Source: Protea cynaroides (Eukaryota; Streptophyta; Magnoliopsida; Proteales; Proteaceae). From it: 64,000 nt of DNA. Position 1 is the stretch's first letter, and the number at the start of each line of letters is the position of its first letter. The translations under genes and the position numbers were made by a program. The notes below the pieces were generated by a model. That model saw nothing but the letters and a program-made list of their open reading frames with translations, was not told the DNA's origin and searched no databases. Shown one piece after another: positions 25,201 through 37,200 of the stretch. The stretch lies in contig CM053270.1 in NCBI GenBank assembly GCA_028583415.1, positions 6,704,342 to 6,768,341 of the forward strand, written 5' to 3'.

Positions 25201-28200
25201 AGTTTTGTAGAAAACTACAATTATGGTAAGACTGACTCTAATAGAAAATATCCAAGTAACGGAAAAAAAGAAACTTCCCTTTATATCTATTAGGAAAGTT
25301 TCCAAAATAAAGAAACAACTGAAACTGACTCGAAGTAAATCAATTTAGGAAATAAAATAACAACTAAATCTATGAGAAGAGGTCAACTATGGACAGCTGT
25401 CTAGAGCTGTCGAGATCAGCCAGCTACAGTCTTCGGCTTGGCTGTTTTTGTCCTTTTCTACCGTTTGGTGTAGGTCTTGATTGCATAAAGGAGTTACAGT
25501 CCAGTCAAACTTTGTTTGGCGTACGTGAATGATGTTTAAAGTTTCTTGAATGGAAAATAAATTTTTGGACATAAAAGAAAAGATTATTTTGTTAGACTCT
25601 TAATGATGTTTTACTATAATAAGATGTATGGAATTTTTAGATTGGAGAAAAAAGATAAAATTTGAAAGTCAAAAATCATTTCGTGATCGTAAATCCAGTT
25701 TTTGTTCTTGAATTAGAAAGTTGACTTCTTATCCTTTTGGTATTTGAATTTTAGACTATTTTTATTGGATTCAAATGGGGGGTGTTTGCTTATTTATGAA
25801 TAATAGCTTAAGTAAATTTTAAAGTGAATAAACATTTACTTAAATGATATTAGTCATAAATAAGTGTTGTATACTATTCCCTGTACCATTCTATGCATGT
25901 CATCAGGCCTCAATCGAGATGGACCAGAATCTCGAGATTTGGCCCAAGACATTGTAGACTATGTGTCTTGGGTGTCATCTCATCTCGACCTGTTTGAGAT
26001 CACCAAAATTTTTGAAATTTCATCGAGATCAAACCTTGGGCACAAGCAGATTTCCTGTTAAAGGTTCGGCTGATCTATCTCCACTCCTTCTTGAGGGACC
26101 TCCTCCTTCTAGAGGGCCAACAACGTATAATGGTAGGTCTAACGTAGAGGGCCAACAACGTATATGTCAAACTAAGATTGGCATCGAGGATACAAAAATC
26201 TAAAAATGTTGCCAAGTATTCTATGGCATGTTAGAATTTATATGTTTTCAATATGGATATACCATCCATTTGCAAGATTGTTTAACATACAAATGAATGG
26301 CAGGTTTTGTCTTTTAGGTGGCATATTGAAATTTTAACTTAAGTATTCTTTTCAAACTATTAACTATCTTCCTCAAGTTTGTTTTGCAATTTAGAATATT
26401 AGTTTTTGAATTTCATTATTTTTTTCCCCTAAAACTACATCATTATTTTTATTTGCTATTGTCTTCCATCACTGACAAAGAGAAAAATAAATGCTTCTCT
26501 TTATCACTAATAAAAAAATGGTTTCTTTTTTTTATTTTCTTTTTTTCTTTTTTTGTGGTCATAATTCATTAATATTTTACTTGGCTGGTTGCATATTCTG
26601 ATTGTGGCATTTTTCTTTTATATATATTTTTTGTGGCATATGTTTTGATGCTTTTACATTATGGTAAGATATGCTTCTGGTAGTGGAGAGTTTCAGAATC
26701 TTATAGTGTTTCTTGTAATTCTAGTGGCTGACAGAGAAGATACAGATATTGCTCAGTATTTTGATGAATGCTTGGATTTCATTGATGAAGCAAAAGGGCT
26801 TGGTGGAGGAGTGTTGGTCCACTGTTTTGTTGGGCGGTCCAGAAGGTGATTCTTCTCTCTCTCCCTCTCTCCCCCCTTATTCCGAAGTTTCTTGTCTTAT
26901 TATTAGTGACCAAGAGTAGGTTGCCAATTTCAGGCATGGATTCAGCCTTGACATGCATCATGCATGATAACATATTATATGCTTATGTCTATGTATATCT
27001 TTAGAATTTCTTTCTCTTTACATGAAAATTATAGAAAGAATCTTGCCAGAAAAGAATAAGAATGACTTTTCTGAAGAGGTTTGGAGAAGACAAGTTTTTG
27101 ATGGATTTTAGTCTATGTCCTTGTTAATATTAACTTTTGGTAAATTTCCATAATAAAAACAAATTAGTCAATTGTCAAGTCATACCAAAAGGTAAAAGAA
27201 ATTTTGGGTCATTACAAGGAGATGAGGAAGAATATAAATTAACTATTTTATATCCTTAAATCATCTATGAGAGAGAGACCCTTAATGTGGAAGTAAATAA
27301 ATTTTTTGCTTAACAAATTAAGTAAATGAGGGAGAGCAAACATTTATTCTCTTTTGAACTTTCAGTACTTTGGGAAAAACTGTTCTCTTTTAGCATATGA
27401 GACTCAAATCCTAAAATAAGGTATACTTAATGCGTGAGGCTTGCATTCTATTTTGCCTCTTATTTTGATGTTTGTACTTTGGGAGTTTCTTGAGCTCTAA
27501 GGCTGTAGCTAATGGCCTTTTTCTCGAGCCTTGATTTGGGCTTTTGAGGAAAGCCTTAAAGCATGTTCTAAAACATGGTTTAAACCAAGTGAGGCTGATA
27601 AGCTAAAGTTTTCTTTAATTGCAATAGCATAGTGTTAATACTTCATTGATGATATAAGTTATTTGATATCACCATATACAGGACCAAATTACTATGTGTC
27701 TATGATGGAACAAGCATAGCTGTTTAAAACTCTCCATCAATTCAGTAGAATGCATACAATGAATTTTTAAACCTAAAAGGAAAATTTTGTTGGATAGTCA
27801 TTCGACCGGCTACGATGTATGATGTGGAATGTTGGGCAATTGAAGCATAATATAGATAAACTCAATGTAATTGAGATGAGGATGTTGAGATGGATGTGTG
27901 GTAAAACTAGGAAGGATAAGGTAAGGAATGATCTAATTAGAGCTGATTTGAGAGTAGTGTCGATACATGATAAGCTACAAGAAAACCATTTGAAGTGGCA
28001 TGACCATGTTCAATGGAGGCCTTTAGATGCTCCAATACAAAGTTATTTGATTCAGATCAAAGGAACTAAAAGAGCTAGAGGTAGACCTAAAATGACTCAG
28101 GTGAGGTGGTGATAAAAGACATGCATAGCATAGGCCTTGTTTTAAGTATGACATTGAACAAAGCTGATTGGAGAGTAAGGATCCATGTAGTTGACGTCAT

Positions 28201-31200
28201 TTAGTTGGGATAAGGTTTTGTTGTTGTTATTGTTGTTGTTGTTGTTATTGTTGTCGTCGTTGTTGTTATTGTTGTTGTTGTTACCTACTATGAATTTTGG
28301 AAATATCAATAATGACTAGTAAATGAATTTGTATATTGGACATTTGCATTTACTTTGATAGTTAGTTGTCTTACAGCATCACAATTAGTTGGGATAAGGC
28401 TTAGTTGATTTAAGGTGCTGTTTTACAGTGTCACAGTTGTTGTTGCGTATTTGATGAAAAAGTATCATATGAGCCTATCTCAAGCTATGGAACATGTTAG
28501 GAGTAAACGACCCCAAGCAGCTCCAAATTCTGGTTTCATGTTGCAACTACAGAACTTTGAGAAATCCCTTCAAGGTATGTTATGCTTGATAGTATAACTT
28601 TCTTTTAATTTATAGCTCTTTCAGACTAAGTATTATCTGTTTGATATTTTCTAGACAGCTCAAGTTTGTTAGTCACATATTGTTTTGTATGTTGAATTTT
28701 AACATCTCCATGCATAAATTTATCTTCTGTTAAATGACTCTTGTCCACCTTGTACACTTTTGCACTATACATGGGGCCTTCTTATTTAAGATAAGGTAGT
28801 CAATATGAAAATAGGGAAAACAAATGTATAATCTGGGATAGAGCACAAAAAATTAGTTGTTTGAACCACCACATACAGTAATAGTGAATTATGAAATTTG
28901 CAAGATGTTGTTTATGATTTGAGAGTCGGTTATCTCAAATTATACTAGATTTACAATCATTATGATAGATTTGTATCAATCAAGGATCAAACAGAGACCA
29001 ACTAAGTTCGGTTAAATTTAGTTCCTACTACTAATTTAAATATTAATGCTCAGAATTTTTTTTTGGCAAGACTAGACTAAGGATCTTGCAATCTGATGTG
29101 CTTTGGGAGAATTATGGCCAACATAATGTTATCCTGTTGGTGACAGAATATCTATTCTGGAGGTTGACTCATCATATGAGTCTGAATAGAGGTTAGCATT
29201 GAGAAGTTGTGTACTTGGGCTTAGCTTAGTTAACCCAACACTGGATTGTTGGTCAAAACATTAACCCAATCAGTCTAGCTATAACATGGGTTCAAAAGAG
29301 GTTCAGGGTTTTTATAACTCTGCTAGTTGGGGCATATACCAAGGAATCTTTCATCTGGGAACTTGTTTTTCTGGCCAAAATTAGTCCACACATTTGTCAC
29401 TTCACTTTGTACTTCTGAGTTTTATATCCGTAGTCTCTTGTGAGTAAGGCTGGCTTTCGAGCCAGCTAGAAAAGTTCTTTTCTTAGCTCTTCACCTTTCA
29501 CTTTCGCTTTCGCTTGAGGCTAGCTTGTTTGGTATGGCTAGCTCATTTGTTTCGGAGTGCACTATAGCTTTGCTTGCTGCTCTGGCTAAAGAAAGCTCTG
29601 TTCAGACTCGGGTTCCCAAATTGGTCCATTGATGAGCACACCCAAACCATAGAATGCTCAAATAACAATAACAGTGGCAAGTCGGTATATACTCAAGACA
29701 ATGAGAGTGAGTGGCATTTCTGTTATTTCCACCAACCGTTCAAGTGCTCAATAATAAGCTAACAAAAAATAGGACATGATAGGAAATATAATTAAAGGTG
29801 GAGGAAACCTTGTAAGGAGTCTAAAGTTAGGACAAAATAGGATTATTTATAAAGCTAAGGGATATTTCTGGAAAAGGGGGAAAATAACCCATTCATGACC
29901 ATGGAGGGAGGAGTCATCCCCAACCTCTTGACTACCACATTAGTGGTGGTAAGGCAGATTAGTTTCAAGTGGGAGTTCTCACCCAAATCAACCTGATTCG
30001 GTTTGAGATTTTGCATGCAGGTTCCTAATCGTAGTTGTCAAGCCATTGCGCAGGCTTAGGGCTGCAAGTTTGTTCCGGAAAACCCGAGCACCCCTAATCC
30101 TCCTTGAGCCCAGACAGGACTGGGTTTGGGCCCATGTTTTGATAAACCCTGGCAAAGTCGGGCCGGACCTGGGTTGAAGCCTCGAGGTGAGCCCGGCCCT
30201 ACCTAGCCTAGCCCGACCCTGTCTTGATGTATTATATCTAATTTATATATAAATATATATTTCTTTAAACCCTAAAATCACTTTCTTTCTTGCGACTCAC
30301 TCTCACAGACTCGCACTCCCTCACTCTCGCGCGGCGTCAGATCCTCCCCATCTCTCATACTCCGCGTTCTTCCTCTTTTTCTTCTCCTCCCTCTTCGTCT
30401 TCTTCTTCTCCTTCGACACTGTTGATAGAGGAGATGAACCTGCAGAAGCAGAGGAAGCGAAGGGAGAGCCCAAGCTCCCTTGTTGCCTTTTGATCCTTAA
30501 CAGTGCTCAAGCCAAGTTCTGGTCTGCTTTTGTCGTCAACAAGCATTCTCTCCTTTGTTAGGACTCCCACTCCCACCCTCTCATTGCTCGGGTTTCCAAC
30601 ATTGGGTTCTGTGAAACCCTTGCCTTGAAGGAATTTAAGGTAGGGAAAATAATGGGACATGAGCTGTAAATCTTTGAAGTTGATGTACTGGGATTGGCAA
30701 TCTTTCTCACTATTGTTTGATACAGTGTGTTCTCAAAAATTTAGATAATTGATATTATTTTAAATAATTGGAATGAGGTAGTTTCTGCAAAGCCAATGCC
30801 GTCAAAAAGCAAAAGCTTGTATTATTACTTCTCTATTCTTGAAAGCAAATATCTTTTCGGTTATGGTGATCAAAAGCTTTGGATGTCCAAACATGACCTT
30901 CTAGCTACCGATGCTAAATCTGGAGTTGCTACCCCTGCTGTCGCTAACAATGGTGTATGAGCGGTTTAGAACTAGAGAGGTAAGGTTTGCAGTTTCAGCA
31001 TTGACGACAGAGGCATACTGATGATGCTAGCAGGTAAAGCCCTAGCTTACCTCGAGCAAGCCTTGAAGAACAAATCAAGCAAGAAGCATCGATTATATCG
31101 ATGTTGCCACCGGGATTGGCATTGGAGGGATCTTTATGGTGATGCTCTTTGCCACCAAGGCGGTGGCCATCAGGGTAAATGACACCCTGGGTACCTAACG

Positions 31201-34200
31201 TTTCAAAATTTATGTTTGAGGTACCTAAATCAGAATAAGTTTACCTAGGCTGGATAAAATTCCAATTTTGCCCAATCCTTTATCCCTCCACCCCGTCCCT
31301 TTCCTTCCATTCCCCTCCCTCTCATAACTTTTCTACCGACGCCAGCCGCCCCCACCTCCCTTGCCACTCCCCTCTCCCGTACCCCTCCACTTTCGGCCCC
31401 CCCTCTCCCTTCCCCTACCTCTCTCGCCACTCCCCACTCTCTCTAACCCCTCCACCGTCCACCACCCCCTCTCCCTGCCCCGACCTCTGTTTCCACTCCG
31501 CTCTCTCCCATAATCCCTCAACCAGTAGTTTTGATAACTAGTTACAACGAAGGCGGTATCGGTATCGGTCACGCCCTTTTCTAGAGATTGAATCTGGCTC
31601 TGTTCTTTCAGAAGGCTCTTTGAAATCTCCAGATCTAAATCACTATATCCTTCATCCCTGTCTTTTCCACCACTGAACTTGTCGTCTCTTTCCATTCCTT
31701 TGTCCCTCCTCCCCCTTGTCTCGCCACCTCCTCTTCCCGCCTTCGAATCCTTACCTTTCCGATTCCCAAATGCCAATGAATCCAAATTGCTGTTGCCAGA
31801 TGCGTTCTTATCTTCGCCTTCTAAGGTTTAATGGCAATCTACGCCATTTACCAAGTTGGTCAGGGACGAGTCTTGGAAGCTTTGGTGATGGCATCATCGT
31901 TGTCCTTCAGAGAGGTATTCCGATAATTGTACTCATTGTTGTCGGTGGAGAGTTTCCGCTGCTTGGTTCCAAATCCTAAGAGAGAGTGGGTTGGTCCCTG
32001 CAAACTTTTGTGATATTCTCTGCGGATCAACACAAAGGCCAAGGACAACAAGACATCCTCATAAATGCCGCTAGATCCGTGGTTGATGGAGATTGAAAAG
32101 TCGGAGCTTGCATGGTTTGACAAATCTGAACGTTGAAACATGATCTGTCTTCTTATTCTGGGGTTTTTGCTATTTGGTTTCAAAAAGAAATCTGGGGAAA
32201 TCTGGATAGCAACGTTCATCTTATTTTGGGTTTCTTTCACGGAACCTTTCTCTTCAGGGAGCACCGAAAATGTTCTTAGTTCTTGGATTAGAACAAAGTT
32301 TTAGTGGTAGATGCCCGAGTCTTGAGTATGTCTGGTATATTTGCTCAAAAGCTGTTTCTTTGGTTTCTTGTAAAGGGCGTGACCGATACCGCCTTCGTTG
32401 CAACCAGTTATCAGAACTACCGATTGAGGAGGGGTTATGGAGAGCAGAGTGGAAAGGGAGGTGGGGGTAGGGAGAGGGGGCGGCCAACGGTGGAGGGGCT
32501 AGAGAGAGTGGGGAATGGTGAGAGAAGTAGGGGAGGAGAGAGGGGAGTGGCAAGGAAGGTGGGGGGCATGGAGAGGGGGTGGCCGGCGGAAGTGAAGAGG
32601 TTATAAAAGGGAGGGGAGTGGAAGGGAAGGGTGAAGGGAGAGAGGATTGGGTAAAATTGGAATTTTATCCAGCTTGGGTTAGGGGTGTCAATCAGTCGGG
32701 CCTAACCGGTCCCCATCAATTTAATACCTTGCATCGTGATCGTAATGTTTAACTAATCGGTCTTGATTTGCGAGACATTGATTCATTTGTATTCAGTCCA
32801 GTCAGCCTCGGTCAATAATCGGTCGTATGTTACTTGGTTTAATTGGTCTATTATCATCCTAAATCGGTTATGCTATTCGGTCTTATGCTCGGTTATGTTA
32901 TTCGGTTTAACCCTTGACCCATGTTCAATTGCAATTGGCCATTATTTATTTTATATTCACAAAATTTAATATGCGGTTTGCCTTTGTCTTGTTGAACTTC
33001 AAGAGGAGAGAGAGAGAGAGAGAGAAAATAAAAATAAAAGAGGGATAAAGACATAAAGTTATAAAAGTCAAAAACCTATATTTAACATAGAGACAAATGG
33101 GAGGGAAAAAGTGGGAGGCAAAAGTGGGAGGCAAAATTAGAAATTGAAATTATGTCGGTTTATGTCGGGTCGGTCTTTAATCAGTTTATGTTCGGTCTTT
33201 AATCGGTCGGTTCGTTTAGGCGACCATCGGGTTACACCCCTGCACCGTGAACGACCTGTTTCTTAATCGGTCCGGTCTAAGCCCAACATGTTTATTAAAC
33301 GATGCGGCTCAGTGCGGTTTTTAATCGATCGGTTCAGCTTGGGGAACACGGTGCGGGCCAGAAATTGAAACATTAGGTACCTTTGGTGAAGTTTCTTGAA
33401 ATGTTAGGTATCTAGGGTGTTATATATACATATACACACACACACTACCCAATCAGGGTCAACCCAACCCGACCTTGAACCCTGACAGGGTAGGGCTGGA
33501 TTATGCTTTGTTTGACCCTAGCAGGGTCGGGCTGGGCTTGGGCTGGCTTTAAGGGACTCAGGGTTGGGTTGGGGTTTGTAAATACCTGCGCCAACCCGAC
33601 CCTATTGCAGCCCTAACTAGGCTACAAGGAGAGCTTCTTGGGGCTGGGCGGTTGCCAGTTGGGCGCCTTATCGCATGTTAAAAAGACAGGTGTCTTGGCT
33701 CTTTGGGCGACACCTAGGGCGTCTTGGATGCCTTATTGCTTGAAATGACCACCTTTTTTTATTTGTTTTTTAATCTTTTGTTACAGTATATTGATTCCAG
33801 TTATAACACATTTATTTGACTGTGGAAACAAGTCATGGTATATAAGATTATTAAATTATTAATCATTTACTTCATTTTTGTATACTTATTTGTTGAAAGG
33901 CTGAATATGGGCTGAATGCTTGGATGGTCTTTGGGACCATCCAGTCTTTATTTATAGTAAAAAGATAACATATTACAAAAGTACCCATGATCAACTCTAC
34001 TAATAGGGAGTCGGTTTCATGGGGAAGGATCAGAATGCCCTTGCGGGCTACATATTCAATACTCCCCCTCAAGTTGGCACATATATATCACATATTCCCA
34101 ACTTGCCCAAATTAGAATGAAATAGTTTTCCACCTAAACCTTTAGTGAAGACATCAACTAACTGGTCTTCTGACTTCATGAAGGGCATACAAATTAGTCC

Positions 34201-37200
34201 AGCTCGAGTTTCTCGTTGAAGAAATGACGGTTAATCTCCACATGCTTAGTACTGTTATGTTGCACTGGGTTATGGGCAATACTAATTGAAGTACAATTAT
34301 CACAGTACAAATGTATAACATCATTGGAAGAGGAACAAGAACCCCAAGGCCTTCTAGTATAATTTTAAGCCAAAGTAATTTATAGATCCCTTGAGCCATA
34401 GAATAAAATTCTGCTTTAGCACTTGACTTTGCCACAACATTCTGCTTCTTGCTATACCATGTGGCAAATTACCACCAACAGAAGTACCATAGGTAGAAAC
34501 AAACTTCCTATCCAAATATCCACCCCAATCAGCCTTGTGTATGCCTCAGTCCATAGATGATCATGTGGAGATAAAAGAATCCCTTTTTTAGGGGTTGACT
34601 TCAAGTAACGAAGAATACAAAGAACAATTTCCATATGAGATGAGTAGGGATCATGCATAAACTGACTTACTAAACTCACAACAAAAGTAATGTTTGGCCG
34701 TGTATGTGAGAGGTATATCAACTTTCCCATGAGCCATTGATAATGACCCTTATCAATTGGTTCACCGTCCTTATCCTTGAGTCAAGTATTAGCTTCTAAT
34801 GGAGTGTCACAAGGATGGCAGCCCAACAAACCAGTCTCAGATAAAAGATCGAGGACATATTTTCTTTGGGAGAGGAAGATGCCCTTTGAGGATCGAACAA
34901 CTTTAATTCCAGAAAATACCTTAGTTTTCCTAGATCCTTTATTTCAAACTCACAAACAAGGAAGCTCTTGAGGCGAGACATCTCGTCACGACCATTTCCA
35001 GTGAACTATATCATCAACATAGACTATGAGAAGAGTGACTTTATCATCAGATTGCTTAATGAAAAGGGTAGACTAGTTCAAGCCATAGAGTGTTCGCTTC
35101 AATTTGCAGACTTTACCATGAGTTGTATCAGAAGAAAAACCTGGACGAAGAAATACATTCTTGACATCAAGTTGTTGGAGATTCCATCCTAGATTAATAG
35201 CACATGATAATAGAATTCGAACAATATTTAATTTGGCAACTAGAGCAAATGTCTCTTGGTAATCAATTACATGTTTGGGTAATGCCCTTAGCCTTGCTTT
35301 ATATCTGGCCACCATCCCATCAATGTTTTGTTTCACTACAAACACTCATTTGTAGCCAACAAGTCGTTTTCTTGTAGGAAGAGCAGCAAGATCTCATGTA
35401 CCATTCTTTTTAGAGCTTTCATCTCTTCCATCATAGTTGCTTTCCACTTCGGATCTACACAAGCCTCCTACCACTTCTGTGGAAAACTAACAGAGGAAAA
35501 TGAAGAAATGAAAGCACAATAGGTGCTAGAAAGAGTCATAAGAGACAACATGAGATAAGGGGTGCTGGTTATAAGTCCTAGTACCTTTACAAACAGCAAT
35601 AGGTAACTTAGGGGAGGAGGAGATGTTATTGGATAGTGTAGGAGGCTTTGGCTTGAAGAGTGGCAATGGGATGATAAAAGGTTTAGTAGTGGTAGTGGTC
35701 TCAACTAGCTTTTTCTTTTGAGTCCTCTGATAGACCTGAGGAGTTTACTGATCCAGATTCTCCTACAGTTCCTCCTGGACCGTAACTAGTGTCTACGACA
35801 CTATATGCGGCTCTACCAGAATCAGAGCTGGTGTTTGTGGCTCGGGATCCTCCTGAACTGGAAATGGTGGCAGTTGCTCCCATGAGCTGGAGTATCTGCA
35901 GGTAGAGCCGGAACAAGAAGAATCTCAAGAACAGACACATCTTCAATATTCACAGACTCACCTTGAAAAGGTGGCGGTGAGTAGTACGGAAGGGTTTCAT
36001 GGAAGAGAATATCCATGGTCACCAAGGTACGACTTGTGGGAGGATGGTAGCACTTGTAGCCTTTCTAAGTAGCCAAGTATCCCAAAATTATACACTAGAG
36101 GTCACGAGGGTCTAGCATGTCGAGAGACTAATGATCGCGAGCATAACACATACAACCAAAGATCTTGGAAGGAATGGCGAAGGAGCTCAAACCCATTAGA
36201 ACATCAATTAGGGCACGGGCGCCGAAGTGTGAGTGGGCATATGGTTGATGAGATACATGGCTATAAGGACGCATCACTCCAATATTGAGATGAAACATGG
36301 TTGACAAAGATGAAAGTGCGGGCCACCTCCAGGAGATGATGATTCTTTTGTTCGGCCACCCCATTCTGGGTATCAACACAACTAGTCTGATGGAGGATCC
36401 CAAAGTCCGCTACATATGTCTGAAACTATCCCTCAAGATACTCGCGACCATTGTCCTTTCGTAAAATCTTGAAGGTGGCATTGAACTGAGCACGGACCAT
36501 GTTATGTAAGAGCTGAAAACAGTGGAATATCTCACTTTTATGCTGCATGATATACATCCAGGTCGTGCGAGAGTAGCAGTCAATGAATGTCAAACCAACG
36601 ATGACCTGAAATATAGGCACGACGAGCAGGACCCTAGGACCCCATACATCTGAATGAACCAAAGGGAAAGAGGAATTACTTTCTTTATTTAAAGGTAAAT
36701 AACTGGAATGGGCTTGTTTGGCCAAAATACAAGCCTCACAAAAAAATTCATCCTTATTACATTGGTTGATTAAAAATGAAGAAAAACATGAGATAAGAAA
36801 GTGCATATATCTAGGTGTTGTATTTTAAACAAGAGTATAAGGTACTAATATATTAAAATAAGTGTTGACATAAAATTAATTAAAGTTGAAATGTTTAAGT
36901 GTCAATTAAGCAATTAAGTAATTAAATTATAAAAGAAAAATTAAGGAATAATGTTAGTAAATGTAAGACAGGAGTTAAAGAACTAAAGTGATGGCGTTGA
37001 TTAATGTTATATCCAAGTACAACATAGTTTATTGTTTTAATTTGATATAGGTGAATGAGTTGAGGTACCTAGCACTGATAGGTGAGGGAAACATATGACT
37101 ACTAGTGTTCTTTGTTATTGCAATATTTTAAATGGTGTGATTTGTTGTATAAGGTTACTGTGATGCTTGTTGCTGTATCTGAAATGTTTAAGTGTGCAAA

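Larger units (their letters stand above)
22999..26038. mobile_element. 3-kb DNA element with long inverted arms (foldback/MULE-like)
   Basis: Ends are CAAGGTTTGA (22999) and TCAAACCTTG (26038). Inverted similarity continues inward for several hundred bases: the block around 23290-23580 (CTTATTTATGA, TGGATTCAAATGGGG read inverted, GTTCTTGAATTAGAAAGTTGA read inverted, GATCG) reappears reversed at about 25600-25870. Arms are therefore about 450-590 bp. No transposase is visible inside. I see no convincing 8-9 bp target duplication. Long arms and the sequence TTTGAAATCTCGG...CGAGATTT resemble plant Mutator-like elements. It is an intron 2 insertion. Confidence 0.7.
31180..33425. mobile_element. 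Inverted-arm (foldback/MULE-like) element, interrupted by another insertion
   Basis: The left arm (about 31180-31600: ACACCCTGGGTACCTAACG, GGATAAAATTCCAATTTT, CCCTCTCCC-rich, ending CACGCCCTTT) is repeated inverted on the right (about 32365-32678: AAAGGGCGTG, GGGAGAGGGGG-rich, AAAATTGGAATTTTATCC). The arm terminus resumes at 33368-33425 (TTAGGTATCTAGGGTGTT) after a 0.7-kb insertion. The G/C-biased arms explain the long spurious frames on both strands. Confidence 0.65.
30056..33616. mobile_element. Composite element with 12-bp inverted ends TTAGGGCTGCAA
   Basis: TTAGGGCTGCAA at 30056-30067 is matched by its exact reverse complement at 33605-33616. Both ends are followed inward by similar GGGTCGGG/CCCGACCC-rich sequence. 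It encloses a captured gene fragment, a long inverted-arm element and a smaller hAT-like element. The outer ends look like the hAT-type repeats common in plants. I see no perfect 8-bp target duplication, so this could also be two independent short elements. Confidence 0.5.
33889..36830 (-). mobile_element. Decayed Ty1/copia element, minus strand, 5'-truncated
   Basis: Reading right to left: an integrase zinc finger and core (CEACILAKQAHSSYLPL; HSDVWGP near 36650; RKDNGREYL near 36435), the integrase C-terminus (ILFHETLPYYSPP near 36010), reverse transcriptase (VARYKARLRALPKHVIDYQE and QQLDVKNVFL near 35170-35310; a region ending DLGKLRYFLELKLF near 34920), and RNase H (AKSSAKAEFYSMAQGIYKLL near 34430). 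This gene order is Ty1/copia. A TTGAGGGGGAGT purine tract at about 34060-34075 is followed by LTR-like sequence with a TATAAATAAAG box. Gag and the 5' LTR are absent. Stops and shifts occur throughout. Confidence 0.85.

Noticed and set aside
31333..31785. 150-codon Gly/Arg-rich frame on the minus strand and partners at 32254-32606
   Set aside because: These are the two inverted arms of a foldback element with strong purine/pyrimidine bias.
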